Shown: piece by piece, positions 17,675 through 26,319 of the stretch | Layout of the letters: every line of letters starts with the position of its first letter | Position numbering within the stretch: the stretch's first letter is position 1 | Assembly: GCA_947589095.1 (NCBI GenBank) | Contig: CANQBX010000022.1 | Span: 1 to 51,652 of the forward strand | Direction: 5' to 3' | Length of the DNA: 51,652 nt | Source of the DNA: an uncultured Lachnospiraceae bacterium | Lineage (GTDB): Bacteria > Bacillota > Clostridia > Lachnospirales > Lachnospiraceae | Program-made: the position numbers and the translations under genes | The notes under the pieces: model-generated | Database searches by the model: none | The model's input: only the letters and a program-made list of their open reading frames with translations | Told to the model about the DNA's origin: nothing

Positions 17675-19666
17675 ATGAGAAAGAAAGATATAGTATTGAT
17701 TTTATGTGGTACTGCAATTGGATGTCTAATTGTGCTTTTGATTGTGCATTTTATTTCTTATTCTTCTTTGTTCTCTAAGAAACAGAATTTTGAGATACAG
17801 GCAGAAGAGGTGGTAGGTGAAATGGCAGTCGGAACTCAATTTATTCAGAGTTTTGAGATGCCATTTGAAAGATTTAAAGGAATGGATGCAGAGATAGGAA
17901 CATATGCAAGAGAAAATGATGGAGAATTAATTGTTGAGTTATATCAGCAGGAAGATGAAAAAGCACTTTATAATTGGAAAGTGAATTTTGAAATGCTTCA
18001 GGATAATTCGATATATTCCTTTAAAATTCCAGACGGAATTCCTGTAAAAAAGGGGGAAGAGTATCGTGTTACCTTTTCTGTCGAAGATACAAATCCAGGT
18101 CATTCAATTACATTGTATTCTTCATCTGACGATGATTATGCGTTTGGGGAATTATATATTAGAAATGGTGATATGGGGCTGGATACAGGAAAAGATTTGT
18201 GTATTCAAATAAGCGGAAATGATAGTCCTCGCTGGGGGATTTTATTTGTGTTTACGATACTTATTTCAATGGTAGTAAGTATGAGTTTATTGAGATGTAT
18301 AAGGAATCCTTGTATTAATGAAATAAATAGTACGGATAAAATTATTTTAGGTATAATAATTTTTATAATGACGTTTTTTTTCTCGCAGCAGGGGGATATA
18401 AATACAGTATTGGATAATGCAAAGTTATTAATAAATTGTATTATTGAAGGAGAGCTGGGAGATTATTATGGCTATGCTCTCAATTTTATGATACCTATTT
18501 GCGCACCAAATTATAATATTCTTTTGTATGGAATTGTAGCAATAATTATATTACCTTTATTTTTGACAGAGATTTTAGTTGGAATTGTAGTCCCAGATAT
18601 TTTATACGAAATTCTTTTTGCAATTGTTTTGAGCTGTACATTTGTATTTGTAGGAAGAATAGTAAACAAGATAGTTATCAAAATAGGAATTGATAATAAA
18701 AAGGCAGATATTATAGAATATCTATTTTTGTTATCTCCTATTTTATTATTTGGAAGTATTGGGTTTAAACAGTTAGATATTTTTTATATTGCTGTAGTAT
18801 TATATTCTTTACTTTTTTATATTGAGGGTCGATATAACTTATTTGCACTGACCATGTCTATATCAATTGCAATGAAAACTTTTCCGATTTTCATTTTTAT
18901 TCCGCTTGTATTGATGTTTGAAAAACGAATATATAGAATAGTGAAATACTTTGCAGAAGGATTGAGTATACCATTTCTGTTTTATATAATATGGGGTCAT
19001 CAAGAGTCGTATCAAAGTATTCAGAAAACAATGGAAAGTATTTATGGATTTACATATCAAATTTTTGCAAATCAGTTACCGACAGGTATGGGAAGTTTTA
19101 GTATATTTGTTGCTTCATGGTTTATTATATGCTTTTGGTGTTATTATCGAATTTCCCGAGGGTCATGGGAAAATGTCATGTCAATATCTGTATTAGTTTA
19201 TTCATTTTTTGCAGTGTTTGTAACATGGCACCCTCAATACCTTGTAATTTATGCGACTTTTTTGACTCTGGCGACAACTTATGTGAAGAATAAAAATAGA
19301 TATATTGGTATTCAAGCATTTTTATCATTGTCATATTTAATAATATGTCTGTTTTGTAATCCGCAAAATACGGATAACTATATGTTCCTAAGAGGAATCC
19401 TGCCAAGAATAGTAGGGGTACCGATTGAAACAGTTACTTTTCGGCAGATTATTGAGGGACTTAATTTTGACTACATTTATATACTATTTGTGTCTTTATT
19501 TGTAGCATCTGTTTTCGCACTTGCTTGTATATGTTTAGATACACATGAACAACAGAAAAATGAAAATTTAAAGAAAGATATAGTGATAAGAGGATACGTA
19601 TTTCTTCCCCTAATTCCGCTATTGGGATTCATCTTGTTATCTGCAGTATTGTGTTGGGGGATATAG
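17675..19666 (+). CDS. Polytopic GT-C-like membrane glycosyltransferase with external domain
   Basis: A 663-residue membrane protein. A helix at about 7-28 is followed by an extracytoplasmic domain at about 35-190 (GEM at 48-50, QSF 58-60, GTYAR 75-79), then about a dozen hydrophobic helices to the end. The motif IAMKTFPIFIFIPLVLMF resembles the KxFP-type loop of GT87/DUF2029 and related GT-C enzymes, which use polyprenyl-phosphate sugars outside the membrane. The external domain matches that of the exporter permease at 9403-10821 residue for residue in position. The start has GAGAAGGGAA ahead. The operon also holds a Dol-P-sugar-synthase-like GT2 and a GtrA protein, which would supply such a lipid-linked donor. 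Confidence 0.75.
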   Translation: MRKKDIVLILCGTAIGCLIVLLIVHFISYSSLFSKKQNFEIQAEEVVGEMAVGTQFIQSFEMPFERFKGMDAEIGTYARENDGELIVELYQQEDEKALYNWKVNFEMLQDNSIYSFKIPDGIPVKKGEEYRVTFSVEDTNPGHSITLYSSSDDDYAFGELYIRNGDMGLDTGKDLCIQISGNDSPRWGILFVFTILISMVVSMSLLRCIRNPCINEINSTDKIILGIIIFIMTFFFSQQGDINTVLDNAKLLINCIIEGELGDYYGYALNFMIPICAPNYNILLYGIVAIIILPLFLTEILVGIVVPDILYEILFAIVLSCTFVFVGRIVNKIVIKIGIDNKKADIIEYLFLLSPILLFGSIGFKQLDIFYIAVVLYSLLFYIEGRYNLFALTMSISIAMKTFPIFIFIPLVLMFEKRIYRIVKYFAEGLSIPFLFYIIWGHQESYQSIQKTMESIYGFTYQIFANQLPTGMGSFSIFVASWFIICFWCYYRISRGSWENVMSISVLVYSFFAVFVTWHPQYLVIYATFLTLATTYVKNKNRYIGIQAFLSLSYLIICLFCNPQNTDNYMFLRGILPRIVGVPIETVTFRQIIEGLNFDYIYILFVSLFVASVFALACICLDTHEQQKNENLKKDIVIRGYVFLPLIPLLGFILLSAVLCWGI

Positions 19667-19735
19667 GGGATGAATTCCTTATCGTAAACAATGTGGGATT
19701 TTTTATTAATTAAAACTTGAGGAGGTAAGGAAACT

Positions 19736-20731
19736 ATGATAATAACCAAAACCCCCTTCCGGATGTCTTTTTTCGGAGGCGGTACGGACTACCCTGAATT
19801 CTATCAGGATTACGGAGGGGCAGTCTTATCCACAACCTTTGATAAATACTGTTATGTGACGGTGCGGCATCTGCCGCGCTTTTTTGATTACCGGAATTCC
19901 GTCATATATTCCAGGATCGAACGTGTCCCGTCCGTTGACGAGATCCAGCACCCGGCCGTCCGTGAGGCTATGAAATACTTAAAAATGCAGGAGCTGCACA
20001 TCACATATGATGCGGACCTTCCGGCCCGCTCCGGTCTGGGGACCAGCAGTTCCTTTGCCGTGGGGATGCTGAACGCGTTCCATGCGCTGAAGGGACAGTA
20101 CGTGGGCAAGCAGAAGCTGGCGGAGGAGGCGATCTACCTGGAACGTACCCTCTGTAATGAGGCCGGCGGCGTGCAGGACCAGATCGCGGCGGCGTACGGC
20201 GGTTTTAACCGGATCGATTTTGATGCGTCCGGCTTCTATGTACGTCCCTTGATTTTATCCAACTTAAGAAAACAAATCCTGCAGGAGAACCTGATGCTGT
20301 TCTTTACCGGTTTCGCGCGTTACTCCAGTGAGATCGCGAAGGAGCAGAGGAAGGCGGTCCCCGCATCCGTGAAGCAGCTGGGGGAACTGAAGGGGCTTGT
20401 GGATGAGGCGGAGCGTATCCTGGTATCCCGCAACGTCCCCCTGGCGGAATTCGGGAAACTGCTGGATTATACATGGAAACTGAAACGGAGCGTTACCTCC
20501 AGTATCTCCAATCCCGATATTGACGCCATTTATGGGAAGGCTGTGGAGGCCGGCGCGCTGGGCGGGAAGCTCCTTGGCGCCGGAGGGGGAGGCTTTTTCG
20601 TGTTCTACGTGGAGAAGGAGCTCCAGAACAGCGTGCGGAAGGCACTGAAAGGGCTTACATATGTGCCGTTCCGTTTTGAGAATGAAGGGTCGCAGATCCT
20701 GTACTACAATCCGGAAGACTATGACATTTAA
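19736..20731 (+). CDS. hddA: GHMP-family sugar kinase (HddA-like heptose 7-phosphate kinase)
   Basis: A 331-residue GHMP kinase. It has the N-terminal RMSFFGGGTDYPEFY, the ATP loop PARSGLGTSSSF, and LLGAGGGGFFVFYV near the C terminus. These fit the D-glycero-alpha-D-manno-heptose 7-phosphate kinase group that makes heptose 1,7-bisphosphate for GDP-heptose; related kinases use other sugars, so the symbol is tentative. A strong GAGGAGG ribosome site precedes the ATG. GC-rich DNA resumes exactly here. The isomerase, phosphatase and guanylyltransferase needed to complete GDP-heptose are not in the window. The following dehydratase and SDR genes would modify the product. Confidence 0.75.
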   Translation: MIITKTPFRMSFFGGGTDYPEFYQDYGGAVLSTTFDKYCYVTVRHLPRFFDYRNSVIYSRIERVPSVDEIQHPAVREAMKYLKMQELHITYDADLPARSGLGTSSSFAVGMLNAFHALKGQYVGKQKLAEEAIYLERTLCNEAGGVQDQIAAAYGGFNRIDFDASGFYVRPLILSNLRKQILQENLMLFFTGFARYSSEIAKEQRKAVPASVKQLGELKGLVDEAERILVSRNVPLAEFGKLLDYTWKLKRSVTSSISNPDIDAIYGKAVEAGALGGKLLGAGGGGFFVFYVEKELQNSVRKALKGLTYVPFRFENEGSQILYYNPEDYDI

Positions 20732-20743
20732 GGAGGGGAAGAG

Positions 20744-21910
20744 ATGCTGAACATACCGTTAATGAGCAACAACATTTCCCGTGAGGACGTGGAGGTGCTG
20801 ATAGGTTTTCTGAGAGGGACGGACCGTTTCACAAACGGGCCGAAGGTGCGCGAATTTGAAAAGGCCTGGAGTGAATGGCTGGGGGTGAAATACAGCGTGT
20901 TCGTCAATTCGGGGGCGTCGGCCAATTTCATGACGATGGCCGGGATTGCGGAACTGTATGGAAAGGGCGAGGTGATCGTCCCGACCATTTCCTGGGTCAG
21001 TGACATATCAAGCGTGATTGCGGCCGGGCATACCCCTGTATTTGTGGATGTCAGTATGAAGAACCTGGCCATGTCGGAAGAAGCTGTCCTGAAGAATATC
21101 ACAGGCAATACAAAGGCAGTGTTTCTGACCCATGTACTGGGCCTTAACGGTCTGTCTGGACACCTGACGGCGGAACTGAAGAAGCGGGGCGTTTTGCTGA
21201 TTGAGGATGTATGTGAATCCCATGGGACGATGACGCAGGGGAAAAAAGCGGGGACCGTCGGCTTCGCATCGAATTTTTCATTTTATTACGCCCACCACAT
21301 GAGCACGATTGAGGGCGGGGTGGTATGTACGGACGATGAAGACTTTTACCAGATGATGCGGATGTACCGCAGCCATGGGATGCTCAGGGAAAATGACGAT
21401 GGGGGATATAAAAAGAGGATGCAGGAGGCATACCCGGACCTGAACCCGGAATTCATCTTCATGGTCCCCGGCTATAACATGCGCAGCACGGAACTGAATG
21501 CGGTGATCGGCCTGAACCAGCTTGGCAGGCTTGACGGCCAGGTGAAAAAGAGGCAGGAAAACTTCGCGGCCTTTCTGGATGGGCTGGACAGCCGGAGGTA
21601 TTATACGGATTTTGATACGGAAGGCAACAGCAATTATGCGCTGATCGTGCTGCTCCGGGACAAGGACCCGGAGCTTTTTAAGCGCATCAGCAGCCGGCTG
21701 TCCGAGGAAAAGGTGGAATTCAGGAGGGGGACCGCAGGGGGCGGTAACCTGGCCCGCCAGCCGTTCCTGCGGAAGAGGTACCCGCAGATAAAACCGGAGG
21801 AGTATGTGAATGCCGACCACATCCATTTCTATGGTATGTACACCGGCAACTACCCGGGGCTTGAGAGAGAGAAGATCCGCGGACTCTGCAGGATCCTCAA
21901 CACACTGTAA
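20744..21910 (+). CDS. PLP-dependent sugar 3-dehydratase-like protein (ColD-like, His in place of Lys)
   Basis: A 388-residue member of the DegT/DnrJ/EryC1/StrS fold. The PLP site has LIEDVCESHG (Asp155 for the pyridine nitrogen). In normal aminotransferases the Schiff-base Lys lies in a FSFxxTKxL...EGG motif; here it is FSFYYAHHMSTIEGG, so His184 replaces Lys. That swap is the hallmark of GDP-4-keto-6-deoxymannose 3-dehydratase (ColD) and of RfbH. I do not see the RfbH Fe-S cysteine pattern, so the ColD type fits better. Reaction: removal of the 3-hydroxyl of a 4-keto-6-deoxy NDP-sugar. It sits in a run with the GHMP kinase and two SDR genes. Confidence 0.8.
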   Translation: MLNIPLMSNNISREDVEVLIGFLRGTDRFTNGPKVREFEKAWSEWLGVKYSVFVNSGASANFMTMAGIAELYGKGEVIVPTISWVSDISSVIAAGHTPVFVDVSMKNLAMSEEAVLKNITGNTKAVFLTHVLGLNGLSGHLTAELKKRGVLLIEDVCESHGTMTQGKKAGTVGFASNFSFYYAHHMSTIEGGVVCTDDEDFYQMMRMYRSHGMLRENDDGGYKKRMQEAYPDLNPEFIFMVPGYNMRSTELNAVIGLNQLGRLDGQVKKRQENFAAFLDGLDSRRYYTDFDTEGNSNYALIVLLRDKDPELFKRISSRLSEEKVEFRRGTAGGGNLARQPFLRKRYPQIKPEEYVNADHIHFYGMYTGNYPGLEREKIRGLCRILNTL

Positions 21911-21919
21911 GGAGGGGAC

Positions 21920-22882
21920 ATGGACAGAGCGCTTGTGGTGGGATCGACGGGGCTGGTCGGGATGAACCTTGTGGAGGAACTGCATGGGCGGGGGAAGCAG
22001 GTGACGGCCCACATCCACAGAAGGCAGCCCTGCGAGAGATGGGAAGGCGTGGAGTACCGGGATGAAAACCTGGAGAGCCGGGGCAGCTGCAGGGAACTGG
22101 TAAGGGGGCATGACGCGGTGTTCCTGTGCGCATCCGCCAAGTACAGTGCGGGGCTGGCCCGCATAAGGCCGATGGAGCGGGCGTTTTCGACTCTGGGGAT
22201 GACCATGAATGTGCTCCAGGCATGCCTGGAAGAGAAAGTCGGGAAGGTGGTCATGCTGAGCAGCAGCTCCGTGTATACCGGTGGAAGCGGGCCGGCGACG
22301 GAGGAGGACAACATATACGGTGAGGAGGCGCCTGCGGGGCGTTTTTATTATGTGTGGCTGAAGAGGATGGCTGAGAAGTGTGCGGAAATGGCCTACCGGG
22401 CGCAGGAAAAACAGGGGATGGATGTCATCGTTTTCCGTCCGACCAACATCTACGGCCCGTACGATGATTTTGACCTGCAGTCGTCCTATGTCATGCCGGC
22501 CCTGATCCGGAAGGTGGCGGACGGGCTCCTCCCTCTGACCCTCTGGGGGGACGGGGAGACGTCCCGCAATTTCATCTATGTGGGTGACCTGGTGGCGGCG
22601 ATGCTGGAGGCGGCGGAGTCGGTCAGCGGTTTTGAGGTTTTCAATATTGGGGCGGACCGTGCCTGTACCTTGAAGGAACTGTCCGAGATGGTCCTGAGGG
22701 TGTCCGGCGAGCCCTGCACGCAGCTGAGACTGGACCCCACGAAACCGTCGTCGGATACCGTCATAGACATATCGTTCGATAAGGTAAAGGAACGGCTGGG
22801 ATACCGGCCGGGGACGGCCCTGCCGGAAGGAATCGCAAAAACAAGGAACTGGTATCTGGAACATAAGGAACTATTTGAATAA
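21920..22882 (+). CDS. SDR NDP-sugar epimerase/reductase
   Basis: A 320-residue extended short-chain dehydrogenase. The cofactor loop is VGSTGLVGMNL, the catalytic serines are in MLSSSSVYTGG, and the YxxxK is YVWLK. RPTNIYGPYDDFD and NFIYVGDL are typical of the GDP-fucose synthase/ColC branch. It begins nine bases after the dehydratase stop with GGAGGGGAC upstream. The likely step is 4-reduction, with or without 5-epimerisation, of the 4-keto-dideoxy sugar made by the two neighbours. The exact product is not readable from sequence. Confidence 0.8.
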   Translation: MDRALVVGSTGLVGMNLVEELHGRGKQVTAHIHRRQPCERWEGVEYRDENLESRGSCRELVRGHDAVFLCASAKYSAGLARIRPMERAFSTLGMTMNVLQACLEEKVGKVVMLSSSSVYTGGSGPATEEDNIYGEEAPAGRFYYVWLKRMAEKCAEMAYRAQEKQGMDVIVFRPTNIYGPYDDFDLQSSYVMPALIRKVADGLLPLTLWGDGETSRNFIYVGDLVAAMLEAAESVSGFEVFNIGADRACTLKELSEMVLRVSGEPCTQLRLDPTKPSSDTVIDISFDKVKERLGYRPGTALPEGIAKTRNWYLEHKELFE

Positions 22883-22900
22883 TAAGGAGGACTTGTAATT

Positions 22901-23935
22901 ATGACAAAGGCACTTATTACCGGAATTACGGGGATGGTCGGCTCCCATCTGGCCGATTACCTGCTGGAGAATACCGACTGGGACATTTACGGCGTATGCC
23001 GCTGGAGGAGCCCATTGGACAATGTGGAACACCTGATCGACCGCGTCAACCGGAAGGACCGGGTGTTCTTTGACTATGCGGACCTGAATGACGAAGTGTC
23101 CCTTTTGACTGTCGTGCAGAAGGTGAAGCCCCAGTATATCTTCCACCTGGCAGCCCAGAGCTACCCGCTGACGAGTTTCACAGCGCCTATTGACACGCTT
23201 ACCACAAACGTGGTGGGGACATGCAGGCTCCTGGAAGCGGTCAGGATATGCATGCGGGAGGACAGCGGGTATAAGCCGGTCATCCATGTATGTGCGTCGT
23301 CGGAGGTTTTTGGGAAGATCCCGAAGGAGAAGAAGCCGGACACAGGGATCCATGAGGAGTGCCCGTTCCATCCGGCGTCGCCCTATGCCATCTCCAAGGT
23401 GGGGACGGACCTGCTCGGCCGGTATTATGCGGAAGCCTACGGGATGACGGTCATGACCACGCGGATGTTCACCCATACAGGGCCGAGGCGCGGCGATGTG
23501 TTCCATGAGTCGACGTTTTCCAAGCAGATCGCGCTTATCGAGGCGGGACTGATCCCCCCAGTCCTGAAAGTAGGGAACCTGGATTCGCTCCGTACCTATG
23601 CGGACGTCAGGGATGCGGTAAGGGCTTACTATATGCTGGTAACGGTGGATCCCATACCGGGCGAGTATTACAACATCGGAGGTTCCTATACCTGCACGGT
23701 GCGGCAGACCCTGGAGTACCTTCTCTCTCTTTCGCCTATGAAGGATCAGATCCGGGTCGAGGTGGACCCGGAACGGCTGAGGCCCATAGACGCGGACCTG
23801 CAGGTGCCTGACTGCAGGAAGTTCAAGGCACACAGCGGCTGGGAGCCGGAGATCCCGTTTGAGAAGACCATGGGCGACCTCCTGGGATACTGGAGGGAGC
23901 GTGTGAAGAAATACGGAGTATACCTTACAAGGTAG
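22901..23935 (+). CDS. GDP-mannose-4,6-dehydratase-like SDR enzyme
   Basis: A 344-residue extended SDR enzyme. It has the cofactor loop TGITGMVGSHLADYLLE, LAAQSYPLTSF, SSEVFG, the catalytic YAISK (YxxxK) and RMFTHTGPRRGDVF. This is the pattern of GDP-mannose 4,6-dehydratase and of the related enzymes that act on GDP-heptose (DmhA/WcbK). It makes the 4-keto-6-deoxy intermediate that a ColD-like 3-dehydratase needs. A strong AAGGAGG precedes the ATG. With an HddA-like kinase in the same run, a GDP-manno-heptose substrate is possible, but plain GDP-mannose cannot be excluded. Confidence 0.78.
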   Translation: MTKALITGITGMVGSHLADYLLENTDWDIYGVCRWRSPLDNVEHLIDRVNRKDRVFFDYADLNDEVSLLTVVQKVKPQYIFHLAAQSYPLTSFTAPIDTLTTNVVGTCRLLEAVRICMREDSGYKPVIHVCASSEVFGKIPKEKKPDTGIHEECPFHPASPYAISKVGTDLLGRYYAEAYGMTVMTTRMFTHTGPRRGDVFHESTFSKQIALIEAGLIPPVLKVGNLDSLRTYADVRDAVRAYYMLVTVDPIPGEYYNIGGSYTCTVRQTLEYLLSLSPMKDQIRVEVDPERLRPIDADLQVPDCRKFKAHSGWEPEIPFEKTMGDLLGYWRERVKKYGVYLTR

Positions 23936-23946
23936 GAGGAGGGACC

Positions 23947-24672
23947 ATGGAGCTGACAGTGGCGCTGCTGGCGTATGGGGAGGCTGCTAACCTGGATAAA
24001 CTGCTGCCGGCGGTCATCAACACGGCAGAGGGTATCAGTGAGGCTTTTGAGATTATCGTTATTGACGGGATGGAAAGCCGTGACAATACGGAGGAGGTAT
24101 GCCTGAAGCACGGCGTTAGGTACCGTAACCAGGAGGAACCGTATTACGGCGGGGCATACAGGACCGCGATCAGGTATGCAAAGGGGAAGTATTTTGCAAT
24201 CCATGACGCGGACGGTTCCCATGATCCAAGGGACGTGGAGAGACTTTACCGGAAAATGCAGGAGGGATACGATGTCGTCGTGGGGTCCCGGTATATGGAG
24301 GGATCCCATACGCAGGACAAGCCGGTCTCCATAGTGATGTCGAAGTGCCTGAACCTGGCATACCGTCTCTGCCTTGGGCTGAAGGTGAAGGATGTTTCCG
24401 ACAGTTTCCGGATCTACCGGACGGAACAGCTGAAGGCGCTGCAGCTTGAGTGCGATAATTATGACATAGCTGAGGAGATCCTGTTTAAGCTGAAGCTGGA
24501 TGAACCGGGGATCAGGATGGCCGAGGTGCCTATCGTCTTCCATAAGCGGATGGAAGGGGAATCCAAGAGGCATTTGGTTAAATTTATTATCAGCTATATA
24601 AGGTCTTTGGTTCGTTTTATTGGCATGAGGATAAAGGCGGCGTTCAGAAAACAGAAACGGAAGATGCCATGA
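23947..24672 (+). CDS. GT2 polyprenyl-phosphate sugar synthase-like glycosyltransferase
   Basis: A 241-residue GT-A protein of the dolichol-phosphate-mannose-synthase type. Motifs: LTVALLAYGEAANL, VIDGMESRDNTEEV, IHDADGSHDP (DXD region) and VVGSRYMEGS. It has no large C-terminal membrane region, only a basic, mildly hydrophobic tail. Such enzymes load a sugar onto undecaprenyl phosphate at the cytoplasmic face. The GtrA protein directly downstream and the GT-C-like protein upstream would complete a flip-and-transfer module for side-chain sugars. Donor unknown; the dideoxy sugar made just upstream is a candidate. Confidence 0.8.
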   Translation: MELTVALLAYGEAANLDKLLPAVINTAEGISEAFEIIVIDGMESRDNTEEVCLKHGVRYRNQEEPYYGGAYRTAIRYAKGKYFAIHDADGSHDPRDVERLYRKMQEGYDVVVGSRYMEGSHTQDKPVSIVMSKCLNLAYRLCLGLKVKDVSDSFRIYRTEQLKALQLECDNYDIAEEILFKLKLDEPGIRMAEVPIVFHKRMEGESKRHLVKFIISYIRSLVRFIGMRIKAAFRKQKRKMP

Positions 24673-24693
24673 GGATCCGGGGGAGGGAGCGTA

Positions 24694-25101
24694 TTGAAGT
24701 CGTTATATGGGCGGTATAAGGAGATCATAGCGTATCTGTTCTTTGGAGTATGCACCACGCTGGTAAACATAATCAGCTATTATATCTGCGCCCGCCGGCT
24801 CGGGTTTTCTACGGTTGCCGCCACGGTAGCGGCGTGGATAGCGGCCGTGGTATTTGCGTATGTTACGAACAAGCTGTTCGTGTTTGGGAGCCAGTCATGG
24901 GACAGGAAAGTAATCGCAAAAGAGGCGTTTTCATTTTTTGCGTGCCGCGCGGCGACCGGCGTGCTGGATGTTGCGATTATGTATATCGGTGTGGACGTGT
25001 GGGGGTTCTTTGATGTCGGCGTTAAGGTTTTCTCCAATGTCCTGGTGATCATTTTGAATTATGCGGCGAGTAAAATAATTATTTTCAAAACAGGACGGTG
25101 A
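24694..25101 (+). CDS. GtrA-family membrane protein (lipid-linked sugar flippase)
   Basis: A 135-residue protein with four predicted membrane helices (about 10-30, 35-60, 75-95, 105-130). The motifs FGVCTTLVNIISYY and YVTNKLFVFGS are classical for GtrA. The family is thought to move undecaprenyl-phosphate-linked sugars across the membrane. TTG 24694 is the start, with GGGAGGGAG at 24681-24689. It is the last gene of the polysaccharide operon. About 217 bases follow before the next gene; they are AT-rich in part and hold no clear terminator hairpin. Confidence 0.85.
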   Translation: MKSLYGRYKEIIAYLFFGVCTTLVNIISYYICARRLGFSTVAATVAAWIAAVVFAYVTNKLFVFGSQSWDRKVIAKEAFSFFACRAATGVLDVAIMYIGVDVWGFFDVGVKVFSNVLVIILNYAASKIIIFKTGR

Positions 25102-25318
25102 ATTTACAGACCGGATACAGTGGGATATGAGTTCATGGGAAAAATAGTTTTTAGAAGGCAGATTAATTTTTTTATACTGAGAGAAGAGACACATCTGATT
25201 TCGATTTGTTCCATTTGTGAATAAGCGATTCAATATTTTCCCCTTCCCATTTTCCCCGTCCTGTGTTAAAATAATTCTGGCAGGATATCCCCCGCCACAG
25301 AAGGAGGGGGGAATAAAC

Positions 25319-26185
25319 GTGGGTACAACAAGCAAAAGATTTCAGGATCTGAACCTGTCAAACTATTTCCTGTTCGCCGCGGCGGCGGAGGACGAGGAAA
25401 CGAGCCAGCTGCTTCTGGAGACTCTGCTGGGCATCAAAGTCAGCGGCGTGAAGGTGAGTGTCGAGCATTCGCTCCTATACAGCAGCGATTTCCGGAGCGT
25501 ACGTCTGGACGTGTATGTCAGCGACACGGTAGAAGTCCACTACAACATGGAGATGGAGAACGACGAGCGGACGTCATTGCCGCAGAGGAGCCGTTACCAC
25601 CAGGCGGAGATGGACGTTATTGCTTTAAAGCCTGGGGAGGACTTCTCGGAGCTGAAACCGGTGTATGTGGTGTTCATCTGCACGTTCGATCCATTTGGGG
25701 AGGGGCTTTATCGTTACACGTTCATAAACCGGTGCGAGGAGAAGGACTTTTTCCCGCTCGGCGACGGAGCGACCAGAGTGTTCTTAAGCACAAAGGGAAC
25801 GAACGAGTCCGAGGTGCCGAAGGAGCTGGTGAACCTGCTGCATTATGTGGAGAATTCCACGGATGCATATGTGGGCGAGGTGGACGACCCGACGGTGCGG
25901 AAGCTGCGTGAGCGGGTCAGGGATCTGAAACGGAGCAGAGAATGGGAGGCACGATATATGCAGTTTGAGGAGTTGCTGCGGGAACGGGAGCGAGAGGGCC
26001 GTGAACGTGGTCTTGAACAGGGCCGTACGGAGGAGCGTAGCCGTATACTGGCGCTGACCGCTGCGATGGCGGCAGCTGGCGAGGCGGAGCAGATTCCGCG
26101 TCTGAGCAGCGATCCGGCGTTTCTCGAGGAGATGCTTGTGAAGTACCATTTGCAAGATGTGGGTACCGGGGATACTCCGGCATAA
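25319..26185 (+). CDS. Rpn/PD-(D/E)XK nuclease family transposase-like protein
   Basis: A 288-residue protein of the Rpn recombination-promoting nuclease group. Residues 1-30 have FQDLNLSNYFLFA. The nuclease core shows VRLDVYVSD and VHYNMEMEN, matching the D...ExE/Q pattern of PD-(D/E)XK enzymes. The C terminus is a charged repeat (REREREGRERGLEQGR) followed by a short helical tail. GTG 25319 is chosen for the AGAAGGAGGGGGG ahead of it; the frame is open from 25217. It is a solo gene between the polysaccharide operon and coaX. These genes spread within gut Clostridia genomes and often mark sites of rearrangement. Confidence 0.8.
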   Translation: MGTTSKRFQDLNLSNYFLFAAAAEDEETSQLLLETLLGIKVSGVKVSVEHSLLYSSDFRSVRLDVYVSDTVEVHYNMEMENDERTSLPQRSRYHQAEMDVIALKPGEDFSELKPVYVVFICTFDPFGEGLYRYTFINRCEEKDFFPLGDGATRVFLSTKGTNESEVPKELVNLLHYVENSTDAYVGEVDDPTVRKLRERVRDLKRSREWEARYMQFEELLREREREGRERGLEQGRTEERSRILALTAAMAAAGEAEQIPRLSSDPAFLEEMLVKYHLQDVGTGDTPA

Positions 26186-26262
26186 CCGTGCGACAGGAAG
26201 TTTCTATTTGACAGGGAGAGAAATTCAGTCAGTTACAGTCAATGAAAGATCTGAACCAATCA

Positions 26263-26285
26263 AAGCCTGCTGAGAAGGCGGGCTT
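26263..26285 (-). terminator. Candidate terminator of coaX
   Basis: AAGCCTGC (26263-26270) pairs with GCGGGCTT (26278-26285) around a seven-base loop. On the minus strand it lies 35 bases past the coaX stop and is followed by TTTGATT, a weak T-tract. Termination is plausible but not strong. Confidence 0.4.
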
Positions 26286-26319
26286 CAGGCCGGGCGCGGC
26301 GCATACTGCGGCGCGCCCG

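Noticed and set aside
21278-22864. 528-codon open frame on the minus strand
   Set aside because: It is the shadow of two clear plus-strand enzymes in GC-rich DNA, rich in His/Pro/Arg and without any domain.
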